NCBI GenBank assembly: GCA_965279195.1
Contig: CBDIHP010000047.1
Span: 186,001-250,000 of the forward strand
Source: CBDIHP01 sp965279195
GTDB taxonomy: Bacteria > Planctomycetota > Planctomycetia > Isosphaerales > Isosphaeraceae
Reading direction: 5' to 3'
Length of the DNA stretch: 64,000 bases
A model generated the notes under the pieces. It searched no databases. It saw only the letters and a list, made by a program, of their open reading frames with translations, and was not told the DNA's origin. Made by a program: the position numbers and the translations under genes. Below are positions 8,869-21,456 of the stretch, one piece after another. Positions within the stretch are counted from its first letter, which is position 1, and every line of letters starts with the position of its first letter.

Positions 8869-10038
8869 GTGATCCGCACTTTGACTGGATGTCTGGTCTG
8901 CGTCCTTTTCGGATCCATCGCCACCGCTAACGACTGGTCGCCGTCGAGGCTTGGTTACACATCCTATCGCACCAATCTCTCCGGCGGCCGGCAGCCCAAC
9001 ATCGCCACGATGCGGGCCTGGACCGTGAACGCCGACGGCTCGGACGCCCGCGAGGTCGCGCCGAGGCTCAGCGACGAGGCGAATTCTTGGACCCAGTTCG
9101 CCGGTTGGTCGCCCGAGGGCTCGCTCGCCATCGTCGGCCGCGGCTGGGAGAGCCCCGAGAATGCCAAGTGGGAGGAGGAGCACAGGACCTTCCGCTTCAT
9201 CGAGGGCGGCTGGCTCTATGACATGTACTTGTTTGATGCAAAAACGAACGCCGCGACGAACATGACGTCGGTCGACCGCGTCAGCTTCTACAACACCGGT
9301 CTCTTCTTCTGGCCGGACGACCCGAAATCGCTGGGGTTCCAGGCCCTCATCGATGGGAACTCGCACCCGTTCCGGATGGACCGCGACGGCAAGAACAAGC
9401 GGGACCTGACGGCCGAATCGAAGGAATTCTCCTACGGCTTCAGCGCCTCGCCGGATGGCCGTCGCATCGCCTATCACAAGAGCTATCAGGTGTTCATCGC
9501 CGACCGCGACGGCTCGAACGCGAAGAAGGTGGAGACCGGCCACCCGTTCAACTTCGCGCCCCAGTGGTCGCCGGACAGTTCGCACCTGCTGTTCGTCTCG
9601 GGCGAGCACGAGAACTGCCACCCGCATCTTGTCCGGGCCGACGGGTCGGGGCTCCGCAAGATCGCCGATCGCGGCGGATACGTGGGATGGATGGCCTTCC
9701 TCGACGTGCCCGACTTCCACAACGGCAGCAGCGACATCCCCGCGTGGGCGCCCGACGGCACCTGGGTCTATTACACATCGAAGATTGGCGACAACATCGA
9801 ACTCTTCCGCGTGGATCGGTCGGGCAAGAACGAGCGCCTGACGACCACCCCCAAGGGTTCGTCGCACTATCACCCGACGCCCTCGCCGGACGGGAAATTC
9901 CTCGCGTACGGCAGCAAGCGGGACGGATTGCGACGCCTTTATGTGATGCGGTTGTCGGATCTCGCTGAGCGGCCCATCACCCCGGCGAAGGCCGGGCACG
10001 GGTCGATCTGGCCCCAATGGCGGCCCGCGGGGCGGTGA
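8869..10038 (+). CDS. TolB-like PD40/WD40 propeller protein, secreted
   Basis: The 389-residue reading starts at a GTG with GAGG 6-9 nt upstream and immediately encodes a signal peptide (hydrophobic LTGCLVCVLFGSIATA). An in-frame ATG at 8830 would add 13 residues and is the alternative start. Repeated propeller signatures follow: SASPDGRRIAY, APQWSPDSSHLLFVS, PAWAPDGTWVYYTS and TPSPDGKFLAYGS. These are PD40 repeats as in TolB and oligopeptidase propellers. No peptidase domain is attached, so it probably binds a ligand or partner in the periplasm (inference). The next gene, PSCyt1/DUF1549, starts 58 bp downstream on the same strand. Confidence 0.85.
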   Translation: MIRTLTGCLVCVLFGSIATANDWSPSRLGYTSYRTNLSGGRQPNIATMRAWTVNADGSDAREVAPRLSDEANSWTQFAGWSPEGSLAIVGRGWESPENAKWEEEHRTFRFIEGGWLYDMYLFDAKTNAATNMTSVDRVSFYNTGLFFWPDDPKSLGFQALIDGNSHPFRMDRDGKNKRDLTAESKEFSYGFSASPDGRRIAYHKSYQVFIADRDGSNAKKVETGHPFNFAPQWSPDSSHLLFVSGEHENCHPHLVRADGSGLRKIADRGGYVGWMAFLDVPDFHNGSSDIPAWAPDGTWVYYTSKIGDNIELFRVDRSGKNERLTTTPKGSSHYHPTPSPDGKFLAYGSKRDGLRRLYVMRLSDLAERPITPAKAGHGSIWPQWRPAGR

Positions 10039-10096
10039 CGGGCCGAAATGCGTCGGAATGGTGGAACCGGGCGGGAGATGGGGTAGAATCGATGGC

Positions 10097-12232
10097 ATGA
10101 GACCCGTCGAAACCGGCATGATTGTGGCAATATCGAGCCTCCTCGCGCTGCCGCCCGCCTCCGCGGAGGATCGCCGGTCCTTCGTGCGCGAGGTGCGGCC
10201 GATCCTGGTCGGGCGTTGTCTCGATTGCCACTCGGGCGACAAACCCGCAGGGGGCCTGGACATGTCCACGCGCGAGCGATTGCTCAAGGGTGGCAAGTCC
10301 GGCCGGGTCGTGGAGCCGGGCGATGCGGACGCGAGCAGCCTGCTCGACGCGGTGGCCGAAGGGGTAATGCCGCCGAAGAAGGGCGATCGTCTGGGCGAGG
10401 CCGAGATTGCCACCTTGCGCGGCTGGATCGTCCAGGGGGCGCCGTGGGATGCCGGGCCGATCTCCCCCGGGATGTTCACCACCGACCGGCGAGCGGGGCT
10501 CGATTGGTGGTCGTTGCAGCCGATCGTCCGGCCTGCCGTGCCCGTCGGGGCCGACGGCTCGCCGCTGGCAACGAATGCCATTGATGCCTTCGTGCTCAGG
10601 AAACTGTCCGAGCAAAAGTTGACGCCTTCACCCGAGGCCGATCGTCGGACCTTGATCCGCCGGATGACCTTCGACCTGCACGGATTGCCGCCGTCTCCCG
10701 GAGAAATCGACGCGTTCGAGAACGATCGGCGGCCGGGCATGGTCGAGCGACTGGTGGACCGGCTGCTGGCGTCGCCGCGGTACGGGGAGCGTTGGGGAAG
10801 GCACTGGCTGGACGTGGTGCGGTTCGCCGAGAGCCACGGATATGAGCATGATTCGCCGCGATTCGGGGCCTGGGCGTATCGCGATTCCGTGATCGAGGGC
10901 CTGAATGACGACATCCCGTACGACCGGTTCGTGGCCGAGCAGATCGCGGGGGACGTGCTGGCTCCGAAGGATGAGCGGGCGGTGGCGGCGTCGGGGTTCC
11001 TGGTGGCGGGGCCGTATGACGAAGTGGGATCGAAGGTCGCGAGCGCGATCATGCGGGCGAATGTCCGCCAGGATGAGCTGGAGGACCTGATCGGCGTCGT
11101 GGGGCAGGCGTTCCTGGGGCTCACCGTGCAATGTGCCCGCTGCCACAACCACAAGTTCGACCCGATCCCGCAGGAGGATTTTTATCGGATCGAGGCCGCG
11201 TTCGCCGGGGTGAAGCACGGCGGGGACGACTTCAACAAGAAGCCGGTTTACCTGCCGAAGCGGGAGAAACCCGAGGCGACGAAGGTCCTCAACCGGGGCG
11301 ATGTGCTTGCCCCGGGGCGAGAGGTCGCGCCGGGGGCCCTGCGGGCCGTGGGTGCGCTGGATTCGGGGTTTGACGTCGACGCGAAGGCGGATGAATCGGC
11401 CCGACGGGTCGCCCTGACGAAGTGGCTGACGGATCGCAGGAATCCACTCACCGCGCGGGTGATGGCGAACCGGGTATGGCAGCATCATTTCGGCCAGGGG
11501 ATCGTGGCGACGCCGAGCGACTTCGGGTTCAACGGGGTGCGGCCGACGCATCCCGAGCTGCTCGACTGGCTCGCGAGCGAACTCATGGACGGCGGCTGGA
11601 AGCTCAAGCGCCTGCATCGCTTGATCCTGCTCTCGGACGCCTATCGGCGGTCGTCGCGGTTCGATCCGGCCGCCGCGGCGGTGGATTCGGACAATCGCTG
11701 GCTCTGGCGATTCTCGCCCCGGAGGCTGGACGCGGAGGAGGTCCGAGACACCTTGCTGCTGATCTCGGGGCAGTTGAACGAGACACGCGGGGGGCCGGGG
11801 TATCAGCTTTTCGACTCCAGGACGAACGCGGGGACGCTCTACAAGCCCGTCGACAAGGATGGGCCGGAGTATCGACGTCGGAGCATTTATCGAATGGTCG
11901 TGAGGGGCGCGGAGAATCCGCTGCTGACGACCCTGGACTGCCCCGAGCCCTCGACCACGACACCCACGAGGGCCGTCACCACCACGCCGCTCCAGGCCCT
12001 GTCGCTGTGGAATGACCGCTTCGTCCACCGGCAGTCGGCCGCGTTCGCGGGGCGGCTGGAACACGACGCGCCGGACACTGGCTCTCGGATTCGGTTGGCT
12101 TATCGGCTAGCGTTCGGGCGGGAACCTAAGAAGACGGAGCAAGCCGAAGCGGAGCGATTCGCGAAGGCACAGGGTTTGGGTAGGCTTTGCCATGTGCTCA
12201 TCAATGCGAACGAATTTCTTATCATTGAGTAA
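10097..12232 (+). CDS. PSCyt1/DUF1549/DUF1553 protein, short form
   Basis: The 711-residue protein starts with a hydrophobic leader ending ASAED. PSCyt1 follows at once (VRPILVGRCLDCH), then DUF1549 (DLHGLPPSPGEI, GERWGRHWLDVVRF, CARCHNHKFDPI) and DUF1553 (NPLTARVMANRVWQHHFG, RRLDAEEVRDTLL, TTTPLQALSLWND). Both CxxCH sites are present. It is shorter than its two homologues in this window because the region between DUF1549 and DUF1553 is reduced. In-frame sequence from 10058 precedes the leader and is not used here. It is followed, across a repeat element, by a DUF1501 gene, the same pairing as in the other two sets. Confidence 0.9.
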   Translation: MRPVETGMIVAISSLLALPPASAEDRRSFVREVRPILVGRCLDCHSGDKPAGGLDMSTRERLLKGGKSGRVVEPGDADASSLLDAVAEGVMPPKKGDRLGEAEIATLRGWIVQGAPWDAGPISPGMFTTDRRAGLDWWSLQPIVRPAVPVGADGSPLATNAIDAFVLRKLSEQKLTPSPEADRRTLIRRMTFDLHGLPPSPGEIDAFENDRRPGMVERLVDRLLASPRYGERWGRHWLDVVRFAESHGYEHDSPRFGAWAYRDSVIEGLNDDIPYDRFVAEQIAGDVLAPKDERAVAASGFLVAGPYDEVGSKVASAIMRANVRQDELEDLIGVVGQAFLGLTVQCARCHNHKFDPIPQEDFYRIEAAFAGVKHGGDDFNKKPVYLPKREKPEATKVLNRGDVLAPGREVAPGALRAVGALDSGFDVDAKADESARRVALTKWLTDRRNPLTARVMANRVWQHHFGQGIVATPSDFGFNGVRPTHPELLDWLASELMDGGWKLKRLHRLILLSDAYRRSSRFDPAAAAVDSDNRWLWRFSPRRLDAEEVRDTLLLISGQLNETRGGPGYQLFDSRTNAGTLYKPVDKDGPEYRRRSIYRMVVRGAENPLLTTLDCPEPSTTTPTRAVTTTPLQALSLWNDRFVHRQSAAFAGRLEHDAPDTGSRIRLAYRLAFGREPKKTEQAEAERFAKAQGLGRLCHVLINANEFLIIE

Positions 12233-12259
12233 GTTTCCATGAACCACTGCATGCCGACT

Positions 12260-12428
12260 GCGCTGGGCGTGGGTCTCCAGACCCCGCCCCCACCGTGATC
12301 AGAGGAGACCGGATAACCGGGTCTCCAGACCCGTTCTGGGAGGCACGGATGGAACGGGTCTGGAGACCCGGTTCAGTGGTACGGCGCGGCGTCGGTCAGG
12401 GCGGGGTCTGGAGACCCACGCCCAGCGC
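12260..12428. repeat. Nested palindrome, GGGTCTCCAGACCC family, copy A
   Basis: Outer arms 12260-12289 and 12399-12428 are perfect 30-bp inverted repeats beginning GCGCTGGGCGTGGG. Inner arms 12316-12337 and 12352-12373 are a second perfect inverted pair of 22 bp (AACCGGGTCTCC...). The element can fold into two stacked hairpins on either strand. It fills most of the 259-bp gap between the PSCyt1 gene and its DUF1501 partner. Related copies lie at 29193-29322, 35213-35382 and 47468-47625. No transposase is nearby, so it resembles a non-autonomous or REP/MITE-like unit. Confidence 0.9.
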
Positions 12429-12491
12429 ATGGGAAGCCCAGCGCTCGGGGTGGCTCGTGCCGGATGGGCAGATTGAGGACGGAAGACGATC

Positions 12492-13910
12492 ATGGATCCA
12501 ACGCTTGACCTACCTCGCCGGCATTTCCTCCGACAGTCCGCCAATGGGCTGGGGATGCTTGCGCTGGCGTATTTGATGGAGCGGGAGGCGAGGGCCGAGG
12601 CGAAGGCCGGGCCGCACTTCCCGGCGCGGGCGACGCGGGTCTTGCAGATCTTCCTGACGGGCGGGATCAGTCAGGTCGATAGTTTCGACTACAAGCCGGA
12701 GTTGATCAAACGCCACGGCGAGCCGATGCCGGGCGGGTCGGCGATTGATACGTTCAATAGTAAAATTGGGAATCTGCTCAAGAGCCCGTGGAGATTCCGG
12801 CAGTACGGCCAGACGGGGCGGTGGGTTTCGGAGCTGCTGCCGTCGCTGGCGACGTGCGTGGACGACCTGACGTTCATCCACTCGATGACGGCGAAGTCGG
12901 CCAACCACGGGCCGGCCCAGTTGCAGATGAACACGGGTTTCATCCGCAATGGGTTCCCGTCGATGGGCTCGTGGATCAGCTACGGGCTCGGGTCGGAGAG
13001 CGATGACTTGCCGGTGTATGTCGTGCTGCCCGACCCGAGGGGGATCCCGGCCGGTGGGACGGCGAACTGGTCGAGCGCATTCCTGCCGCCGAGGCATCAG
13101 GGAGTGGCGCTGCAAACCAAGGGGAGCGAGCCGATCCCCAATCTCTTCGGGCCGCCCGAAGTGTCGCCCGAATCGGATCGCGAGGCCCTGGCGTTCCTGG
13201 GGCGCATGAATGCGCGACACCGGGAGGAGCATCCGGGGAACGAGCTACTCTCGGCCCGGATCGGGGCCTATGAGCTGGCCGCGCGGATGCAGACGAGCGT
13301 GCCGAAGGTGCTGGACACGTCGGACGAGAATCCATCGACGCTCAAGCTCTATCATGTCGATGACCCGATCTGCGGGCCGTTCGCGAGGAACTGCTTGCTG
13401 GCGCGGCGGCTGCTGGAAAAGGGCGTGCGGTTCGTGCAGCTCTACCAGGGGGGGTCGGCCATGAAGCCCCGGATGAACTGGGATGCGCACGAGGACGTCG
13501 TGCAGAATCACACGCAGGAGGCGGCCATCATGGACCGCCCCGTGGCGGCGTTGCTCAAGGATCTGAAGTCACGCGGGCTGCTCGATGACACGCTGGTGAT
13601 CTGGACGTCCGAATTCGGCCGGACGCCGTTCACGGAGGCGAACAAGATCGCCCGGGGCCGCGACCACAACCAGCTCGGGTTCACGAGCTTCCTCGCCGGC
13701 GCGGGGGTGAAACCGGGGGTTGCTTACGGGGCCACGGACGAATTCGGGCACCGGGCGGTGGTGGATCCGGTGACGATCTACGACCTCCACGCGACGATCC
13801 TGCACATCCTGGGCCTGGACCACGAGCGGCTGACGTTCTACCACAACGGCATCCGTCGAAGGCTGACGGACGTGCATGGGCATGTCATCACCAAAATATT
13901 GCAGAATTGA
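12492..13910 (+). CDS. DUF1501 family secreted protein
   Basis: The 472-residue protein has a Tat-type leader (RRHFLRQS, residues 9-16), then the family signatures GGISQVDSFDYKPE, WTSEFGRTPF and GRDHNQLGF. The conserved WGGEFGRTP motif is WTSEFGRTP here, a small departure from the two minus-strand homologues. It pairs with the upstream PSCyt1/DUF1549 gene, although a palindromic element separates them. Its stop codon TGA (13908-13910) is the first part of an AACCACAGAGACAC-family repeat, so the repeat defines the end of this ORF. Function is unknown beyond the family fold. Confidence 0.9.
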   Translation: MDPTLDLPRRHFLRQSANGLGMLALAYLMEREARAEAKAGPHFPARATRVLQIFLTGGISQVDSFDYKPELIKRHGEPMPGGSAIDTFNSKIGNLLKSPWRFRQYGQTGRWVSELLPSLATCVDDLTFIHSMTAKSANHGPAQLQMNTGFIRNGFPSMGSWISYGLGSESDDLPVYVVLPDPRGIPAGGTANWSSAFLPPRHQGVALQTKGSEPIPNLFGPPEVSPESDREALAFLGRMNARHREEHPGNELLSARIGAYELAARMQTSVPKVLDTSDENPSTLKLYHVDDPICGPFARNCLLARRLLEKGVRFVQLYQGGSAMKPRMNWDAHEDVVQNHTQEAAIMDRPVAALLKDLKSRGLLDDTLVIWTSEFGRTPFTEANKIARGRDHNQLGFTSFLAGAGVKPGVAYGATDEFGHRAVVDPVTIYDLHATILHILGLDHERLTFYHNGIRRRLTDVHGHVITKILQN

Positions 13911-13988
13911 ACCACAGGGACACGGAGGACACGGAGAGATTCAGATTCTCTGCTCCTCGCGGTGATACCTGTGTCTCTGTGGTTCAAT
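13907..13988. repeat. AACCACAGAGACAC-family inverted repeat, copy 1
   Basis: An imperfect palindrome begins TTGAACCACAGGGACACGG and ends with its complement CTGTGTCTCTGTGGTTCAA. It lies between two convergent genes (DUF1501 and the ceramidase-like gene) and could act as a bidirectional terminator hairpin. Copies 2 and 3 in the window are at 20662-20769 and 39329-39420. Similar repeats are, to my knowledge, widespread in planctomycetes and other soil or water bacteria. Confidence 0.9.
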
Positions 13989-13993
13989 CTCTC

Positions 13994-15280
13994 TCATTTC
14001 TCAGGCTTTGGGGATTTGTTCACGAGTTCGAGCGATTTCTCGATCAGGATCTCGCCGGTCATCTCGCCCAGGCTGGTGCGGGAGACGTAGTCGTAGCGAG
14101 GGAAGGATTTGTAGTCGACCTTGGTGAGGATGTAGCCGAAGGCGTCGTTTGTGAGCCCGAAGAGGAGGTTGTGCTTGCCTCGCATCTTGCGTTTGAGATA
14201 AAAGCCGATGTTGGGCAGGGCCTCGCCGGGGATGGTGAGGATCTGGGCGTCGCCGAGGTTGATGAGGTTAACGCGGGTGGTGATGCTGCGGTCGGCCTCG
14301 TTGCGGGGGTACTTGAGGGGCGACATCGTGACGACGGCCCAGAGTTCGCGGGACTCGACGGGGAACTTGATGTCGAGGTCGGTGCAGAAGAGGCCGGGGT
14401 CGGGCTGGAGCGGGGCGGTTTTGAGCAGGCGCTGGGCCTCGGACGCCATCAGGTGGCCGATGCGCAGGCATTCGTTCCAGGATCGCGCGTCGTTCCAGTA
14501 GGCCCGCTGCTTGTCGCTGGGCTGGTCGAGCATGCGGTTGTCGGCGGTGATCATGCCGCCCTGGGCGCCGTTCATGAAGAGGGCGACGCCGCCGAGGTCG
14601 GCCTGGAGCTTGTCGCAGAGCGGGCCGATGAGGTCGGGGCTGAGCACGCCGATGCTGTTGCCGAGCACCTCGGGGTGGATGGCGTAGTTCACGAGCGTGG
14701 CGATGGTCTTGCCGTCCTTCGGTGACACAGCCTGGATCACGCTCATGCGGCGGTCGTAGAGGTCGGGGGCGTAGTAGTTGTAGGCGATCTTGCCCTGGGC
14801 CTCGCCGGTGGCGACCTTGATGGCGGCGGGTTGGAGCCTGTCGATGGCCTCGTTCAGAGCCTCGGCGGCCCTCTCGCAGACCAGATCGAGATATTTGAGA
14901 TCGGCGGTGTGGCCGCCCTTGCTGTCGGGGAAGGCGTAGCACTCCGGTGCGCTGTGGGTGTGCGTGGAGCCGATGAGGATGTTCTTCGCGGCGATCCGGG
15001 GGACCTTCGCGCGCACGCGGTCGCAGAGGACGGAGGGGAAGCCGAGGAGGTCGAGCGCGACGATGCCGACGGAGGTGTCGCCCTTGCGGATGACCATGGC
15101 GCGGGCGGTCAACTCGCCTCGCGTCTCCTTGGCGGGCTTGGGGATGCCCATGCCGCCGGAGACGGGGATCAGCGGGTTGGGCGTGATGAGACGGACGGCC
15201 GCGCCGACCTGGACGTCGGCATGAACATGCGAACAGAACAGGCCAATGGCGAGCGTCGGCACCAGCAGGTTGCGGATCAC
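13994..15280 (-). CDS. Neutral/alkaline ceramidase-like hydrolase
   Basis: The 428-residue protein begins at a GTG (15280) with GGAG 8 nt upstream and has a clear signal peptide ending HVHAD. It resembles the N-terminal domain of neutral/alkaline non-lysosomal ceramidases: VGAAVRLITPNPLIPVSGG at the start, GSTHTHSAPE with candidate zinc-binding His residues, NYAIHPEVLG, and FMNGAQGGMI. The C-terminal Ig-like ceramidase domain is not obvious, so it may act on other amides or esters. It is the last gene of a minus-strand set with PSCyt1/DUF1549/CBM-like and DUF1501 genes (51 bp from the latter). The substrate is inferred from the fold only. Confidence 0.8.
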   Translation of the reverse strand: MIRNLLVPTLAIGLFCSHVHADVQVGAAVRLITPNPLIPVSGGMGIPKPAKETRGELTARAMVIRKGDTSVGIVALDLLGFPSVLCDRVRAKVPRIAAKNILIGSTHTHSAPECYAFPDSKGGHTADLKYLDLVCERAAEALNEAIDRLQPAAIKVATGEAQGKIAYNYYAPDLYDRRMSVIQAVSPKDGKTIATLVNYAIHPEVLGNSIGVLSPDLIGPLCDKLQADLGGVALFMNGAQGGMITADNRMLDQPSDKQRAYWNDARSWNECLRIGHLMASEAQRLLKTAPLQPDPGLFCTDLDIKFPVESRELWAVVTMSPLKYPRNEADRSITTRVNLINLGDAQILTIPGEALPNIGFYLKRKMRGKHNLLFGLTNDAFGYILTKVDYKSFPRYDYVSRTSLGEMTGEILIEKSLELVNKSPKPEK

Positions 15281-15331
15281 GGCGCGGACTCCGGGCGTGG
15301 TCGTTGAGAGCGGGGGCGGTCGCCCCCGAGG

Positions 15332-16789
15332 TCACGCCAGGATATCCGTCACGACCTCGCCGTGCACGTCGGTGAGCCGGAAATCTCGGCCGGCGTGGCG
15401 GTAGGTGAGTTTCAGGTGGTCGAGGCCGAGCAGGTGGAGGATGGTGGCGTGGAGGTCGTGGACGTGGACCTTGTCGACGACGGAGTAGTACCCATAATCA
15501 TCCGTCTCGCCGTAGACAAGGCCGGGCTTCACGCCCGCGCCGGCCATCCACATGGTGTAGCCGTGGGGGTTGTGGTCGCGGCCGTCGCCCTGGGAGGTCG
15601 GGGTGCGGCCGAACTCGCCGCCCCAGAAGACGAGGGTCTCATCCAGGAGCCCACGCGCCTTCAGGTCCTTGAGCAACGCGGCGATGGGGCGGTCGACCTC
15701 GAGGGCGTTGCGGGTGATGTCGGCCTTGAGGTTGCCGTGCTGGTCCCACTTGTAGCTGTGGGTGGCCTGGACGAACCGGACGCCCCGCTCGGAGAAGCGG
15801 CGGGCCATCAGGCAGATGCGGCCGAAGTTGCGGGTGGCCTCCTCATCGAGCCCGTAGAGCTTGCGGGTGGCGGGCGACTCGTTCGTGAGGTCTTGCAGCT
15901 CGGGCGCGGCGGTCTGCATCCGGTAGGCGAGTTCGAACGCGTTGATCCGGCCTTCGAGCGCCTGGTCGGCCCCGGCGCGGTCGAGGTGGCCGCGGTTGAG
16001 GTCCTGGGTCAGGTCCATTTCGAGGCGTTGCAGGTCGCGCGGGGCATCCTCGGCGTTCTTGATGAACGAGACCACCGCCTGCTCGGCCGGTGCGCCCGAG
16101 GTGCCGATCGAGGTCCCCTGGTAGACGGCCGGGAGGAAGGCGCTCGACCAGTTGTTGACGCCGCCGTGGCTCAGGTTCGGGCAGATGGTGATGAAGCCCG
16201 GCAGGTCCTGGTTCTCGGTGCCGAGGCCGTAGGTGACCCAGGAACCCATCGCCGGTCGCACGAATGTGTCGCTGCCGGTGTGGAGTTCGAGCAGCGCGCC
16301 GCCGTGCCGGGAGTTGGACCCGTGCATCGAGCGGATCACGCAGAGGTCGTCGACGACCTTCGCGATTTCGGGGAAAAGTTCACTGATGTACAGGCCGTTC
16401 GAACCGTGTTGCTTGAACTTGAACGGCGAGCCGAGGAGGTTACCGGTCTCGGCCGAGACGACGCGGGGCTTGGCGAAGGGGAGGGGCTTGCCATGGTCGC
16501 GCTGGAGCTTCGGCTTGTAGTCGAAGGTGTCGACCTGCGACGGCCCGCCGTGCATGAACAGGAAGATGACCCGTTTCGCCCTCGGGGCGAAGTGCGGCAG
16601 CCTCGGCGCGAGCGGGTCGCGCGGGTCGGGGCCGTCGGAGGCCTTGCGGAGGGCGGCGTTCGAGGCGGCGCGGGCCTCCTCGCCGAGCAGGCCCGCGAGG
16701 GCCAGGGCGGCGAAGCCGTTGCCGCCGCGGCTGAGCATCTCCCGGCGCGAGACGGGGGGGCGGTCGAAGGCGTTCCAGTGGCGGTTCAT
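15332..16789 (-). CDS. DUF1501 family secreted protein
   Basis: The 485-residue protein starts at ATG 16789. Leader SRREMLSRGGNGFAALALAG is a Tat-like signal. Core signatures are HGGPSQVDTFDYKP, WGGEFGRTPTSQ and GRDHNPHGYTMW. A much longer open reading in this frame (to 18133) runs antiframe through the upstream gene and is not real. The start lies 41 bp after the upstream PSCyt1 gene's stop. It is close in sequence to the DUF1501 protein at 1057-2502 (shared phrases such as PGFITICP and LHTGSD), so these two sets probably arose by duplication. Confidence 0.92.
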   Translation of the reverse strand: MNRHWNAFDRPPVSRREMLSRGGNGFAALALAGLLGEEARAASNAALRKASDGPDPRDPLAPRLPHFAPRAKRVIFLFMHGGPSQVDTFDYKPKLQRDHGKPLPFAKPRVVSAETGNLLGSPFKFKQHGSNGLYISELFPEIAKVVDDLCVIRSMHGSNSRHGGALLELHTGSDTFVRPAMGSWVTYGLGTENQDLPGFITICPNLSHGGVNNWSSAFLPAVYQGTSIGTSGAPAEQAVVSFIKNAEDAPRDLQRLEMDLTQDLNRGHLDRAGADQALEGRINAFELAYRMQTAAPELQDLTNESPATRKLYGLDEEATRNFGRICLMARRFSERGVRFVQATHSYKWDQHGNLKADITRNALEVDRPIAALLKDLKARGLLDETLVFWGGEFGRTPTSQGDGRDHNPHGYTMWMAGAGVKPGLVYGETDDYGYYSVVDKVHVHDLHATILHLLGLDHLKLTYRHAGRDFRLTDVHGEVVTDILA

Positions 16790-16830
16790 GGATCGGGCCC
16801 CGCGGACAGAAGAGGCTATGGATCGTTCGA

Positions 16831-20133
<3,303 letters not shown>

Positions 20134-20294
20134 CCGAGACACTCCGGGCCTGTCCCAATAGGAATCCGACGTCGTGCGGCCGTTGCTGTATTTTTGTTAA
20201 AATTTCGGCCGAGGGCAACGGCGTTCTGGAGTCGGACGGAATTCGGCGGTCGAATCGGGGCGGCCGCCGCACCTTGGAGGAGGGTCGGGCGCGG

Positions 20295-20642
20295 ATGGGA
20301 CGTCGCGAGAGAATCCGGGAGGAGACCGAGGAGGAGGCCGCCGAGCGCCGCGAGCGCGAGCGGCAGGCGGGCCCCTGCGAACTCTGCGGGAGGGAGGGCC
20401 AGGAGCTGACCTTCCACCACCTGATCCCCCGGCATGTCCACAAGAAGCCGCGGTTCCGCGACCGGTTCGGGATCGCCGAGATGCGGTCGCGCGGCCTCTG
20501 GGTCTGCCACGCCTGCCACAGCGGCATCCACGACCTGATCCCGGACGAGAAGGTCCTCGGCTGGGACTACAACACCCGCGAGGCCCTGATGGATCACGAG
20601 GGGATCAAGAAGCACGTGGACTGGGTGCGGAAGCAGAAGTAG
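20295..20642 (+). CDS. Small HNH endonuclease-like zinc protein
   Basis: The 115-residue protein starts at ATG 20295 with GGAGGAGGG about 9 nt upstream; a TTG at 20274 is a weaker alternative. After a strongly charged helix rich in Glu and Arg it has CELC, then FHHLIPR, then CHACHSGIHD. This Cys2...His-His...Cys-x2-Cys-His arrangement is the zinc-stabilised HNH fold of the YisB/HNH family. The catalytic role on DNA is inferred; no partner methylase or restriction gene is present. It is a single gene, convergent with the thioredoxin-like gene across an inverted repeat. Confidence 0.8.
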   Translation: MGRRERIREETEEEAAERRERERQAGPCELCGREGQELTFHHLIPRHVHKKPRFRDRFGIAEMRSRGLWVCHACHSGIHDLIPDEKVLGWDYNTREALMDHEGIKKHVDWVRKQK

Positions 20643-20661
20643 AGGAGGGTTCAGGGGGAAA

Positions 20662-20769
20662 TTGAACCACAGAGACACAGAGGTCACAGAGAATGATGGG
20701 AAAATGAAGATCGTGAATCATCTCAGATTCTCGGTCTTCCCCGTGTTCTCTGTGTCTCTGTGGTTCAAT
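20662..20769. repeat. AACCACAGAGACAC-family inverted repeat, copy 2
   Basis: Arms TTGAACCACAGAGACACAGA and its complement near 20745-20769 flank a short unpaired centre. It lies between convergent genes (the HNH-like gene and the thioredoxin-like gene), the position expected of a shared terminator. It belongs to the same family as 13907-13988 and 39329-39420. Confidence 0.9.
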
Positions 20770-20785
20770 GCTCTTCCTCCCCACC

Positions 20786-21358
20786 TCAATCGTTGTGCAG
20801 CTGCCGCAGGCGGGGGGAGAGCCTCAGGATCAGGTGGGCGCGTTCGAACTGGTCGAGCCAGTCGGAGGTCATGGCGGCGAGGGCGTCGTCGTCGGGGGGG
20901 ACGAGGCCGGTGGGGCAGGTGGACCCGAGCTGCTGCGACGCCAGGCGGCGGTAGCCGGAGAGGGTGCGGTCGCCGAACCTCGCGACTTCCTGGAAATCTT
21001 CGCTGAGGAAGACCACCATGGGCACGCGGTGGCCGCCATTGAGGGAGAGGGCGTCGCGGACGTCCTCCCGCGCGTCGCGGTCGAGGAATTTGAGGTCGAT
21101 CGCGGGGCAGGCCTCGGCGAACTTGAGGAAGATCGGGCACTGCTGGATGCAGTCGCCGCACCACGCGCCCGAGAGGCAGAAGACGTGCATCTTGCGGACG
21201 AAGCTGCCGAGCAGGGCCGTCTGCTCGCCGGTCAGCTTGATCCGGTCGGGCATGGCGTCCCAGCGCTCGCGCTGCTGGGGATTGGCGTGGCGGTCGAGAA
21301 ACGCTTGGCAGGTGAGCGACTCGGCGAACACCGCCGACCAGTCGATGGCCGTCGACAT
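20786..21358 (-). CDS. Thioredoxin-fold protein with WCGDC active site
   Basis: The 190-residue cytoplasmic-looking protein starts at ATG 21358 with GGAAGG upstream. It carries a thioredoxin-like active site (GAWCGDCIQQCP), an LDRDARED segment and a cis-Pro region (HRVPMVVFLSED). A roughly 45-residue helical N-terminus precedes the fold. This matches the thioredoxin-family (thioredoxin_9-like) proteins that catalyse thiol-disulfide exchange; the CGDC rather than CGPC motif suggests altered redox potential. It is transcribed alone, convergent with the HNH-like gene. No signal peptide is seen. Confidence 0.85.
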   Translation of the reverse strand: MSTAIDWSAVFAESLTCQAFLDRHANPQQRERWDAMPDRIKLTGEQTALLGSFVRKMHVFCLSGAWCGDCIQQCPIFLKFAEACPAIDLKFLDRDAREDVRDALSLNGGHRVPMVVFLSEDFQEVARFGDRTLSGYRRLASQQLGSTCPTGLVPPDDDALAAMTSDWLDQFERAHLILRLSPRLRQLHND

Positions 21359-21456
21359 CAGGGACCTTCCTCGATCGGATCGTGGGGCGGGATGCAAATG
21401 ATCCAGCCTATCGGCCGCGAGGCGGAACCTCAAGGTAGGGTCCGCAATCGCGGGCC

